From contig SICS01000005.1 of NCBI GenBank assembly GCA_009691305.1, positions 1 to 43,416 on the forward strand: a stretch of 43,416 bases of DNA. Direction: 5' to 3'. Each line of letters opens with the position of its first letter. Position 1 is the stretch's first letter. A model generated the notes under the pieces. That model saw only the letters and a program-made list of their open reading frames with translations. It ran no database searches and was not told the origin of the DNA. This DNA is from Candidatus Peribacteria bacterium (lineage in GTDB: Bacteria; Patescibacteriota; Gracilibacteria; Peribacterales; Peribacteraceae). A program made the translations under genes and the position numbers. Of the stretch, positions 8,294 to 14,568 are shown in pieces.

Positions 8294-8893
8294 TCACACC
8301 ATCGATTTCCTCACAACCACATACACTTCCCGACTCCGATCCCGCGTCACCTCTACTTCAACAATTTTCGGTTCCTGCCAATCCAATTTCAGTCCGCCGA
8401 AAAATTCATCAAAGTCTGCGCCACGAAAAATCTTCACCACACACTTGCCGTTCGGCTTCAGCATATCCTTCGCGATCGCGAGTGATGCGGTCGCGAGTTC
8501 CACTGATCTCCATTGATCGAGATCTTTCACGCCGCTCGTGTTGGGCGCGATGTCGCTCAGGACGAGATCAGCGTCACGTACGCCTTCCTTCCGCAGCGTC
8601 TCCCCCACGCCGTAGGTATCGGTGATGTCCATCACGAACGTCTTCACATTGTCGGCAATTGCCTCGATCGGCGTCAGGTCAAACCCATAGAGTGCCCCCG
8701 TCGGCCCCACCTCGCTTGCGGCGAACTGCAGCCAGCTCCCCGGTGCCGCTCCCAAATCGACCACGGTCATGCCCGTTTTCAGCAGCCCGAAGCGCTCATT
8801 GAGTTCCATCAGTTTATAGACCGACCGGGCACGATAGCCTTCCTTGGCCGCACGCTGCGACCATTTGTCGTTGGGAGTGTAGGGTTTCGGCAC
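8294..8893 (-). CDS. rlmE: 23S rRNA (uridine-2'-O-)-methyltransferase RlmE
   Basis: This RrmJ/FtsJ-family enzyme methylates U2552 of 23S rRNA late in large-subunit assembly. It has the N-terminal WSQRAAKEGYRARSVYKL with the catalytic Lys, the SAM site VVDLGAAPGSW, the catalytic Asp in LSDIAPNTSG, and the Lys of VKIFRG. The track ORF starts at 8971, but its first 26 codons are translated palindromic repeat. I place the start at GTG 8893 (199 aa), because TATCAT ends exactly 6 nt before it and the family homology begins there. Confidence 0.88.
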   Translation of the reverse strand: MPKPYTPNDKWSQRAAKEGYRARSVYKLMELNERFGLLKTGMTVVDLGAAPGSWLQFAASEVGPTGALYGFDLTPIEAIADNVKTFVMDITDTYGVGETLRKEGVRDADLVLSDIAPNTSGVKDLDQWRSVELATASLAIAKDMLKPNGKCVVKIFRGADFDEFFGGLKLDWQEPKIVEVEVTRDRSREVYVVVRKSMV

Positions 8894-8899
8894 GTGAAT

Positions 8900-8905
8900 A
8901 TGATA
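8900..8905 (-). promoter_or_regulatory. -10 box, rlmE
   Basis: TATCAT on the minus strand, 6 nt, then a GTG start. It supports the shortened rlmE start. Confidence 0.5.
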
Positions 8906-8972
8906 GCAGCGCCCTTCCACGGGCGCGGTAATTTTCTTGATCCGCAGCCATGGAAGGCTGCTTCTCTGCAAT
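8905..8972. repeat. GCGGTA-type palindromic element
   Basis: It has two inner hairpins, GCCCttccacGGGC and AGCCatggaaGGCT, joined by a spacer starting GCGGTAAT. It occupies the space between the rsmG stop and the rlmE promoter. Confidence 0.65.
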
Positions 8973-9653
8973 TCATTTTAACGGGTTCTTCTTCGGCACT
9001 CCCACTGCGCGTGGGTACGTTCCAGAGAGCGGGGATTTCTTTTCAAAAATGAGCAGCTGCCTCTTCCCAAAGTCCCCAGGGAGATCGTAGATGTGGCTCT
9101 CCTTGAATGGGCAACGGAGGGCGTCCTGTGCTTTTTTGGAACCGGATACTTCTTTCTCCGCGTTCATGCTCTTCCAGAGGATGATTTTCCCTCCCACTTT
9201 CACGAACGGGCTCGCGTATTCGAGCAGGACGTTGATCTCTGCGACTGCCCGTGCCGTTACCACATCAAACGTTTCGCGATACTGCTTGGCATGGCCGATC
9301 ACTTCCACTCGCCCGCAGATAAGATTCACGTTCTTGAGTCCCAGAGAATCTTTGATCCGATTCACGGCATCGATCTTCTTCTGCGTCGAGTCCATGCCAG
9401 TCAGATGGGCTTCGGGAAGGCAGATGGCGAGGGGGAGCAAAGGGAAGCCGCCGCCGGTGCCGATATCGAGAATTCGGAATTCGAAATTCGGAATTCGAAA
9501 TGATTCAAAAAGTTCTACCGCTGCCGTTGAATCTAATACATTTCCAATCCAACAGCCTTCTTGCGTACGAAATGCTGACAGATTTACCTTTGCATTCTCC
9601 TCAAGAAAAACAGTAACGAGCTTGCGCAGCTGTTGTTCCTGAACGGCATCCAT
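8973..9653 (-). CDS. rsmG: 16S rRNA (guanine527-N7)-methyltransferase RsmG
   Basis: RsmG (GidB) methylates G527 of 16S rRNA. The fold is clear: N-terminal helices, SAM-binding ILDIGTGGGFPLLPLAI, TGMDSTQKKIDAV, and FDVVTARAVAEINVLLEY. I start it at the second Met (9653), since AATAAT, in an extended TGN context, ends 6 nt before that ATG. A short AT-rich repeat (GAATTCGGAATTCGAAATTC type) is inserted in frame just before the SAM motif and adds residues like FRIPNFEF. The gene is divergent from pyrE. Confidence 0.88.
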   Translation of the reverse strand: MDAVQEQQLRKLVTVFLEENAKVNLSAFRTQEGCWIGNVLDSTAAVELFESFRIPNFEFRILDIGTGGGFPLLPLAICLPEAHLTGMDSTQKKIDAVNRIKDSLGLKNVNLICGRVEVIGHAKQYRETFDVVTARAVAEINVLLEYASPFVKVGGKIILWKSMNAEKEVSGSKKAQDALRCPFKESHIYDLPGDFGKRQLLIFEKKSPLSGTYPRAVGVPKKNPLK

Positions 9654-9727
9654 ATGGTCATTATTGCATGAATGTGCCATGGAATGAACGTGTGCTCATT
9701 TTCCATTTTCCATTTACAATTTTCCAC

Positions 9728-9733
9728 TACGAT
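9728..9733 (+). promoter_or_regulatory. -10 box, pyrE
   Basis: TACGAT, 6 nt, ATG. It decides the pyrE start at 9740 over the longer track ORF. Confidence 0.5.
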
Positions 9734-9739
9734 GGACGT

Positions 9740-10387
9740 ATGCCACACGGAGACCGCATCGCCGAATTTCTCCTTGCGATCGGCGCTGTGCGCCTGAGCC
9801 CGCAGGAGCCGTTTACATGGACGAGCGGCATCAAGTCGCCCATCTACTGCGACAACCGGATGATCTACAGCCACCCCGAGGCGAGGAGTTTCGTGGTCGC
9901 GGCGCTCGTGTCGCGGGTCAGGGCACTCCATGTCGCCCCCGACGTGATCGCGGGAACTGCCACCGCCGCCATCGGGTGGGCCGCGCTCGTTGCGGATCGG
10001 ATGAATCTTCCTTTCGTGTACGTCCGTGCGAAGGCGAAAGAGCACGGCGCAAAAAAGCGGGTCGAAGGCGATCTCCGCAAGAGTGGCCAGCACATCGTGG
10101 TGGTCGAAGACCTGATCAGCACCGGCGGCAGTTCGATCAGCACCGTTGAGGCGTTGCGGGAAGAGGGGAAGGCGATCGTGACCGACATCGTCTCCATCTT
10201 CAGTTACGAATTCCTCTCCGCCACCGAATCGGCGCAGGAAGCAGGGGTGCAACTACATCCGGCCACCACCATCACGAACCTTGTGAAGATTGCTCAAGAA
10301 CAGGGCAAAATCACCCAGCAGGATGCGAAAATGATCGGGATGTTTGCTGGGGATCCGCAGGGGTGGGCAATCGTGACGTCCCGCTGA
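9740..10387 (+). CDS. pyrE: Orotate phosphoribosyltransferase
   Basis: It transfers orotate onto PRPP to give orotidine 5'-phosphate in pyrimidine synthesis. The 215-aa form starting MPHGDRIAEFLL has FTWTSGIKSPIYCDNR near the N terminus, the GTATAAIGWAALVA segment, the flexible-loop RAKAKEHG, and the PRPP signature VVVVEDLISTGGSS. The 24 extra N-terminal codons in the track are an AT-rich repeat (CATTTTCCATTTTCCATT) and are excluded. No other pyr gene is in the window. It is convergent with pheS, which starts its stop codon right after pyrE ends. Confidence 0.9.
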   Translation: MPHGDRIAEFLLAIGAVRLSPQEPFTWTSGIKSPIYCDNRMIYSHPEARSFVVAALVSRVRALHVAPDVIAGTATAAIGWAALVADRMNLPFVYVRAKAKEHGAKKRVEGDLRKSGQHIVVVEDLISTGGSSISTVEALREEGKAIVTDIVSIFSYEFLSATESAQEAGVQLHPATTITNLVKIAQEQGKITQQDAKMIGMFAGDPQGWAIVTSR

Positions 10388-11407
10388 TCAGAACTGCCGC
10401 AAGAATCGCAGATCTCCATGATAGAAACTCCGGAGATCGGGAATTTGGTGCTTGATCATGAGCGGTCGCTCCACACCGAAGCCGAAGGCAAAGCCCTGCC
10501 ACTCGTCGGGGTCGATGCCGCAGTTCTTTAGGACGTTCGGGTGCGTCATGCCGCAACCACCCATCTCCAACCATCGTCCCTCTTTACTGTCTTTCTCATC
10601 TCCTTGCCACAACATGTCCAATTCAAGACTGGGTTCTGTGAAGGGGAAAAAGCCCGTACGGAAGCGGAATTCGACATCCCGTCCGATCAGCTCACGAAGT
10701 CCGGTGACCAGGATTCCCTTGAGGTTTGCCAGTGAAATATCCTTCCCGATCATCATCCCTTCAAATTGGTGGAACATGGGGGAATGCGTCGCATCGGAGT
10801 CCTTCCGGTACACACGGCCGGGACAGATGATGCGGAACGGCGGCTTGTGCGTCGACGCGAAACGGATCTGCATGTTCGACGTGTGGGTCCGCAGGACGTA
10901 GCGTTTGTCAGGGGGCAATTTCTCGTTGGGATCCGTGATCCAGAAGGTGTCCTGCGAATCGCGGGCGGGATGTGTTTCGGGGATATTCAACTTATTGAAA
11001 TTGTTTTCCTCCGTTTCCAATTCTGGCCCTTCGGCGACATCAAACCCCATCCGTCCAAAAACTTCTTCAATCTGCCGGATGAACTCGGGGATCAAATGCT
11101 GGTGGCCGCGATCGTGGGGCGGCAGCTCCAACGTCACATCCAGCTTGTCATCGCTGCCGAGTGCACCCATCGATTTAGCAGAGAGTTCCTGGCGTCGCGC
11201 GGTGATCGCATCCGTGAGCGTTTGCTTCCACTGGTTCAGCTCCTGCCCCTTCTTCACTTTCTCCGCCGGGGGCAACGTTGCCAGTTCCTTCAGCGCCAAC
11301 GTGAGCGCGCCGTGCTTGCGGCTGAAGATTTCCAGCTCCAACGCATCCACCTCCGCGGCGGACGCGGCGGAGCGGATCTTGGCCTCCTGTGAACCCAGAT
11401 CGGACAT
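10388..11407 (-). CDS. pheS: Phenylalanine--tRNA ligase alpha subunit
   Basis: This class II synthetase charges tRNA-Phe as an alpha2beta2 enzyme. The N-terminal coiled coil (about 1-90) is followed by the catalytic core: motif 1 around FIRQIEEVFGRMGFDVAEGPE, THTSNMQIRF, motif 2 FRIICPGRVYRKDSDATH, and motif 3 GFAFGFGVERPLMIKHQI. Start at Met36 of the track ORF (11407), because TATCCT ends 6 nt before it and the extra residues have no homology. The result is 339 aa, close to the family norm. The beta-subunit gene pheT is not adjacent, unlike in many bacteria. Confidence 0.93.
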   Translation of the reverse strand: MSDLGSQEAKIRSAASAAEVDALELEIFSRKHGALTLALKELATLPPAEKVKKGQELNQWKQTLTDAITARRQELSAKSMGALGSDDKLDVTLELPPHDRGHQHLIPEFIRQIEEVFGRMGFDVAEGPELETEENNFNKLNIPETHPARDSQDTFWITDPNEKLPPDKRYVLRTHTSNMQIRFASTHKPPFRIICPGRVYRKDSDATHSPMFHQFEGMMIGKDISLANLKGILVTGLRELIGRDVEFRFRTGFFPFTEPSLELDMLWQGDEKDSKEGRWLEMGGCGMTHPNVLKNCGIDPDEWQGFAFGFGVERPLMIKHQIPDLRSFYHGDLRFLRQF

Positions 11408-11413
11408 GAAGCA

Positions 11414-11419
11414 AGGATA
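11414..11419 (-). promoter_or_regulatory. -10 box, pheS
   Basis: TATCCT on the minus strand, 6 nt, ATG. Confidence 0.45.
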
Positions 11420-11521
11420 CTGGATGTAGGAAAAACGAGGTAGATGAGATTGAAGGATGGTGAGAGGGTTAGATGGCAAATCGGCCACCATCTCACCATC
11501 CAACCATCTCACTATCCTTTT

Positions 11522-11884
11522 TCAGGAATTCAGCGCCAGTTCTATGAGCACAAACACCCCGTAAATCATCATCGCGATCCACCACGTGAGGAGCCCCAGG
11601 AGGTGGAACAGCACCAGGACCACCGTTCCCAGCCCCAGGAAGACGCCCTGCCGGACCGAGATGCCCAGGATCTTCCCCAGGTCCCACGAGTGCAGTGGTA
11701 CCACCCGCCACAGCGCGTACCAGAGCAGCGTCCCGACGGAACTGACGGCCAGGAAGAGGCTCAGAAAGAAGGCGGGAAGCGCGTACGCGGGGGCGGTGAG
11801 GGGACTGACGCGGAAGATCACCACGAGGAGTGAGGTCGTAGAGAGGAGGGCCGAGAGGGAGATCCCGAAGAGGAGGGAAGTCAT
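11522..11884 (-). CDS. Small polytopic membrane protein
   Basis: This 120-aa hydrophobic protein has about four predicted transmembrane helices (residues roughly 3-24, 33-55, 72-95, 97-116). I recognise no family. Its gene lies between pheS and the uracil-DNA glycosylase gene, upstream of pheS on the same strand but probably transcribed separately. No N6-type -10 box is evident at this start. Confidence 0.65.
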   Translation of the reverse strand: MTSLLFGISLSALLSTTSLLVVIFRVSPLTAPAYALPAFFLSLFLAVSSVGTLLWYALWRVVPLHSWDLGKILGISVRQGVFLGLGTVVLVLFHLLGLLTWWIAMMIYGVFVLIELALNS

Positions 11885-11889
11885 GATTT

Positions 11890-11938
11890 TTTAGGCGCAG
11901 GTCTTCGACCTGCGTTCACACGCCGAAGGCGTGCGCCC
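11890..11938. repeat. Double-hairpin palindromic element
   Basis: GCAGGTCttcGACCTGC and CACGCCgaaGGCGTG sit side by side within outer arms GGCGC/GCGCC, forming a three-way-junction shape. Similar architecture is seen at 30058-30104 and inside the phosphorylase gene. Confidence 0.65.
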
Positions 11939-11941
11939 AGA

Positions 11942-12550
11942 TTACCGGGTTTTCCTTTCTTCCAAAAATTTTCCCAGCGCTTTGAAATCATCATAGAGCG
12001 CCTGCCGCAATCCGCCGTTGTGCAACGCGGCGGCGGGATGGTAGATCGGGAAGACGGTTATTGAATCTTTGTCATCCTGAGCCCCTCGGCCTTGCTCGGG
12101 ATAAACTCCGCGAAGGATTTGAGGCTTGCCGTGCCCTTCGGTGATGCTCAGCTTCGTAAAGAAGTGCCCCAGCGCATGTCGCCCCAGCGGAACGATCACT
12201 TTCGGCTTGATGATCGCGATTTCCTGTTTCAGCCATGGCATACACTGCTCCTTTTCTTCCGGCGTGGGGTCGCGGTTTTGCGGCGGTCGGTATTTCACGA
12301 CATTGCTGATGTAGACGTCCGCGCGCTTCAGCCCGATCGTCCCGAGCAGTTCATCCAAAAACTGTCCTGCAGGCCCCACGAACGGCCTGCCCTGTTCATC
12401 TTCCTTCTGCCCGGGTGCCTCACCGATGAACATGACCTCTGCCTGGGGATTCCCTTCGCCAAGCACTGCCTGCGTTGCTGTCTTATACAACGCACATCCT
12501 TTCCACTCCCTCAATTGCGTCTGGAGTTCCGGAAGCGTCAGTGCGGGCAT
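11942..12550 (-). CDS. Family 4-type uracil-DNA glycosylase, Fe-S ligands degraded
   Basis: This 202-aa protein should remove uracil from DNA. It has the family 4 motifs FIGEAPGQKEDEQGRPFVGPAG (41-62), VVKYRPPQNRDPTPEE and the C-terminal HPAAALHN. Members normally bind [4Fe-4S] through four Cys. Here C19 and C103 remain, while the other two positions are Trp16 and Tyr87, so a standard cluster is unlikely. A dispersed repeat adds an in-frame insert (PEQGRGAQDDKD) before the HPAAALHN motif. TATGAT ends 6 nt before the ATG. Confidence 0.87.
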   Translation of the reverse strand: MPALTLPELQTQLREWKGCALYKTATQAVLGEGNPQAEVMFIGEAPGQKEDEQGRPFVGPAGQFLDELLGTIGLKRADVYISNVVKYRPPQNRDPTPEEKEQCMPWLKQEIAIIKPKVIVPLGRHALGHFFTKLSITEGHGKPQILRGVYPEQGRGAQDDKDSITVFPIYHPAAALHNGGLRQALYDDFKALGKFLEERKTR

Positions 12551-12556
12551 GCTCGA

Positions 12557-12562
12557 ATCATA
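12557..12562 (-). promoter_or_regulatory. -10 box, uracil-DNA glycosylase
   Basis: TATGAT on the minus strand, 6 nt, ATG. Confidence 0.55.
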
Positions 12563-12563
12563 G

Positions 12564-12617
12564 CAAATGTCACCCTGAGTAGCTCGTCGCGGAGCGGCGA
12601 GCGTATCGAAGGGTCAG
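12564..12617. repeat. Dispersed palindromic repeat (CCTGAGTAGCTCGTCGC type)
   Basis: GAGTAGCTCGTCGCGGAGCGGCGAGC is the inverted counterpart of the element within the nusB leader at 23797-23851. It fills most of the udg-purE gap. Confidence 0.65.
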
Positions 12618-13063
12618 TACTCAGACTTCACTTTCTCAATCCGTTTCATCACCTTCGCTTTCAATCCCGGGTCGCTCTCACCGAGGATCCTAAGCGCGCA
12701 GAGCGCGGCGTTCTTCTGGTTCAGCACCGTCATCACTGGTACGTCGCTGGGCATGCGGAGGTTACTGTGAATGTCCGTCAAGTATTCCTGCAGATCCTTG
12801 TACGGTGGACAGTTAATCACAGGATGCACGCAGCTGCCTGCGACCACTCCTCCCAGTCCATTGCTCATACCGACAACGGTGATCACGACGGTCGGGTCTG
12901 TCCTCGCGTTCAACTTCTTGATCTCTTCGACGACTTTCTCCGGCACTTTATGTGCCGAGGCTACGATGATCTCCGAGGGGACATCGAACTCCTTCAGAAG
13001 GTCAGCGATCTTCTGGGTAAATTCAACATCTGCCTTTGAGCCTAAGAGAAAAGCTACATGCAT
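12614..13063 (-). CDS. purE: AIR carboxylase, class II PurE type
   Basis: This 149-aa PurE-fold protein has the N-terminal FLLGSKAD loop and SAHKVPE. The core reads GMSNGLGGVVAG, then VINCPP and SNLRMPS. This SNGLG...CPP...LR(L/M)PS pattern is that of class II PurE, as in the AIRC domain of animal PAICS, which carboxylates AIR directly with CO2. Class I enzymes read GAGGAAHLPG instead and need PurK-made N5-CAIR. So purK may be dispensable here (inference). TATACT ends 6 nt before ATG, behind a GGGCTA array. Confidence 0.85.
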   Translation of the reverse strand: MHVAFLLGSKADVEFTQKIADLLKEFDVPSEIIVASAHKVPEKVVEEIKKLNARTDPTVVITVVGMSNGLGGVVAGSCVHPVINCPPYKDLQEYLTDIHSNLRMPSDVPVMTVLNQKNAALCALRILGESDPGLKAKVMKRIEKVKSEY

Positions 13064-13069
13064 GGGGGC

Positions 13070-13101
13070 AGTATAGGGCTAGGGCTAGGGCAAGGGCTAG
13101 G
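13070..13101 (-). promoter_or_regulatory. purE -10 box with CCCTAG repeats
   Basis: On the minus strand CCTAGCCCTTGCCCTAGCCC continues into CTAGCCC and TATACT (13070-13075). Then 6 nt and ATG. This is the longest hexanucleotide array of the window. Confidence 0.6.
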
Positions 13102-13154
13102 TGATTCGTTATGGGTATGATAAGGTGCCGCGGCCGTTCTTTTGTGCGCCCGTA

Positions 13155-13196
13155 GTTCCCGCCTTCGCTCCTTCGGAGCTTCGGCGGGCAGGCAGC
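13155..13196. repeat. Dispersed repeat, CCGCCTTCGCTCCTTCGGAG type
   Basis: About 40 nt, nearly identical to 22549-22587, with inverted internal symmetry (GCTCCTTCGGAGC). It lies in the purE to tRNA-Arg gap, where no gene is seen. Confidence 0.75.
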
Positions 13197-13247
13197 CTTC
13201 CAGGCTTCTCCTCGTTACGGGCTCTCTCGATCTTTCTTCGTTATCGT

Positions 13248-13325
13248 GCGCCCGTAGTTCAGCCTGGATAGAACGCCAGATTGCGGATCTGGAAGTCGTA
13301 GGTTCAAATCCTGCCGGGCGCACCA
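13248..13325 (+). tRNA. tRNA-Arg (anticodon GCG)
   Basis: Acceptor GCGCCCG pairs with CGGGCGC, D-stem GTTC with GAAC, anticodon stem CCAGA with TCTGG, and T-stem GTAGG with CCTGC. The loop TTGCGGA gives anticodon GCG, for Arg codons CGC and CGU. Most bacteria use ACG, modified to ICG, for these codons. CCA is encoded. Confidence 0.95.
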
Positions 13326-13351
13326 CGTAAAATCGCTGCGCGATCACGTGG
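13323..13351. repeat. Hairpin between tRNA-Arg and tRNA-Ala
   Basis: CCACGT...ATCG...CGAT...ACGTGG forms a hairpin. Its left arm starts at the CCA of tRNA-Arg and its right arm runs into the first bases of tRNA-Ala. Confidence 0.65.
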
Positions 13352-13426
13352 GGATGTAGCTCAGCTGGCTAGAGCGTCTGCATGGCATGCAGAAGGTCAG
13401 GGGTTCAAGTCCCCTCATCTCCACCA
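13350..13426 (+). tRNA. tRNA-Ala (anticodon GGC)
   Basis: Acceptor GGGGATG pairs with CATCTCC with one G-U, the anticodon stem is TCTGC/GCAGA, and loop ATGGCAT gives anticodon GGC. CCA is encoded at 13424-13426. It is probably co-transcribed with tRNA-Arg. Confidence 0.95.
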
Positions 13427-13429
13427 TAT

Positions 13430-14008
13430 TCATTTCATTGCAATAAACCTCTCGACGTCCTTCAAAGTTTCCTCCAGTTTCCCTTCAATATTCTTCACCG
13501 AGGTCGTGCAGAGCTTCTCATAGGTCAATTCGCGTTCGATGCTTGCGATCCGGCGCTTGAGCTCATCTGGGATGATCGGGGCACGATTGGTGATGTGTGC
13601 GATCAGTTGATCGGTGCTCTCGGGGAGGATGAAGATCGATTGCAGCACGTGCGTCCCGTCTGCGAAGAGGGGATGGGCACGGATCGAATCGAAGCCCTGC
13701 ACGTCGACTTCACGGATCACGATTTTCCCTTCTTGGATTGGCGGAATGATCTCATCAACGAGCGTCCCGTACCGCGCACCTTCGTGGACCGTCGCCCATT
13801 CGAGGAGCTTCTTTCCTGCCAACAGTTCATCGAACTCCGCATCGCCCACAAATTTGTACAGTTCATTGCCTTCACCGGTGCGTCGATCACGAGTTGTTGC
13901 GGAGCGAGGGAAATGAAACTCCGGATGTCGGGTCCGAAGCTTTTTTAAGATCACGCTTTTCCCAACGCCGCTGGGGCCGATGATGAGGACGAGTTTGCCG
14001 GGGGACAT
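13430..14008 (-). CDS. gmk: Guanylate kinase
   Basis: It phosphorylates GMP to GDP with ATP. The 192-aa form starting MSPGKLVLIIGPSGVGKS contains the P-loop GPSGVGKS, the GMP-binding RSATTRDRRTGE, and the lid-region ITNRAPIIPDELKRRI. The N-terminal 29 residues of the track ORF come from a dispersed repeat and are left out; TACGAT ends 6 nt before ATG 14008, which supports this choice. The length fits the family (about 190-207 aa). Confidence 0.92.
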   Translation of the reverse strand: MSPGKLVLIIGPSGVGKSVILKKLRTRHPEFHFPRSATTRDRRTGEGNELYKFVGDAEFDELLAGKKLLEWATVHEGARYGTLVDEIIPPIQEGKIVIREVDVQGFDSIRAHPLFADGTHVLQSIFILPESTDQLIAHITNRAPIIPDELKRRIASIERELTYEKLCTTSVKNIEGKLEETLKDVERFIAMK

Positions 14009-14014
14009 GGGGCA

Positions 14015-14020
14015 ATCGTA
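14015..14020 (-). promoter_or_regulatory. -10 box, gmk
   Basis: TACGAT on the minus strand, 6 nt, ATG. Confidence 0.45.
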
Positions 14021-14049
14021 GCTGATGAAAACCCAATCAGCATCTCTCG

Positions 14050-14094
14050 CGCCCTCACCCCGACCCTCTCCCGCTGCGGCTGGAGAGGGAGCCA
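14050..14094. repeat. CCCTCACCCCGACCCTCTCC-type dispersed repeat
   Basis: The arms CCCTCTCCCgctgcggctGGAGAGGGAG form a hairpin. A related sequence is inserted in frame in mutY near 27908-27965. Confidence 0.65.
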
Positions 14095-14100
14095 CTTTAC

Positions 14101-14142
14101 AAAAACCCCGCTACGTCAGCCGAAGCTGATGAGCAGCGGGGG
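14101..14142 (-). terminator. Intrinsic terminator ending the candidate ncRNA
   Basis: Read on the minus strand, CCCCGCT...AGCGGGG with an inner TCAGC/GCTGA stem is followed by TTTTTG. It faces gmk transcription and lies upstream of the gmk promoter. Confidence 0.65.
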
Positions 14143-14464
14143 TGTGCAGAGTGACTCACCTCTGCATACTCCCTACCCTTTGACGCGATTGAGAGCGCGC
14201 CGGCTCGTGTGTGTGTTTGTGTAGAAACGAAAGAGCAGGTGTTTATGTTTGTGGAGTCGAGATCCCTCCAGTGGAGGGAACCTCAGGTGTAGTAAGTCGT
14301 CTCCGCCAAGGCGGAGTACTACGAGTGAGGCAGGGAGGGGTGAGGGTGACAATCGCAGATGCAGGCTCCATATATGGAGTGTCTGGAGTCATCCCTCGCC
14401 TCTCCCTGCCTGCCGGCAGGCAGGACTGCCTCGTTTTTGGGTAAGGAGTTTTGAATGAGCAAAT
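14101..14464 (-). ncRNA. Candidate structured noncoding RNA
   Basis: No convincing protein gene lies here. On the minus strand a TATAAT box (14471-14476) is followed about 360 nt later by a strong hairpin (CCCCGCT/AGCGGGG with inner TCAGC/GCTGA) and TTTTT. In between are several near-perfect palindromes: CCTGCCTGCCGGCAGGCAGG (14405-14424), CTCCATATATGGAG (14366-14379), CTCCGCCAAGGCGGAG (14301-14316) and CCCTCCAGTGGAGGG (14264-14278). I saw no RNase P, tmRNA, SRP or 6S signatures. A Thr/Pro-rich ORF covers part of it but looks like translated repeats. It may be an RNA or a nest of palindromic elements. Confidence 0.4.
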
Positions 14465-14470
14465 CCAGAT

Positions 14471-14476
14471 ATTATA
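14471..14476 (-). promoter_or_regulatory. TATAAT box on the minus strand
   Basis: GGCTATAATATCTGG on the minus strand. There is no ATG at +1, unlike the leaderless mRNA promoters around it. Confidence 0.45.
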
Positions 14477-14542
14477 GCCGAAAACGAGGGATGGGGCTAG
14501 GGGGGGTAATTGGGCTATGACAAAATCCTTCCTATCCCAAGC

Positions 14543-14562
14543 CCTAGGCCTATCCCTATAAT
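14543..14562 (+). promoter_or_regulatory. Asparaginase -10 box with CCCTAG-type repeats
   Basis: CCTAGGCCTATCCC runs into TATAAT (14557-14562), then 6 nt, then ATG at 14569. Confidence 0.6.
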
Positions 14563-14568
14563 CCATTC

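Noticed and set aside
13064-13110. True telomere or chromosome end
   Set aside because: The GGGCTA arrays are short, internal and repeated at several promoters.
14101-14464. tmRNA, RNase P RNA or SRP RNA
   Set aside because: No tRNA-like ends or tag ORF, no GAGGAAAGTCC-type P4 strand, no SRP tetraloop domain.
14243-14566. 107-aa minus-strand ORF
   Set aside because: Thr/Pro/Arg-rich translation of palindromes in the candidate ncRNA; starts inside the asparaginase promoter region and lacks a -10.
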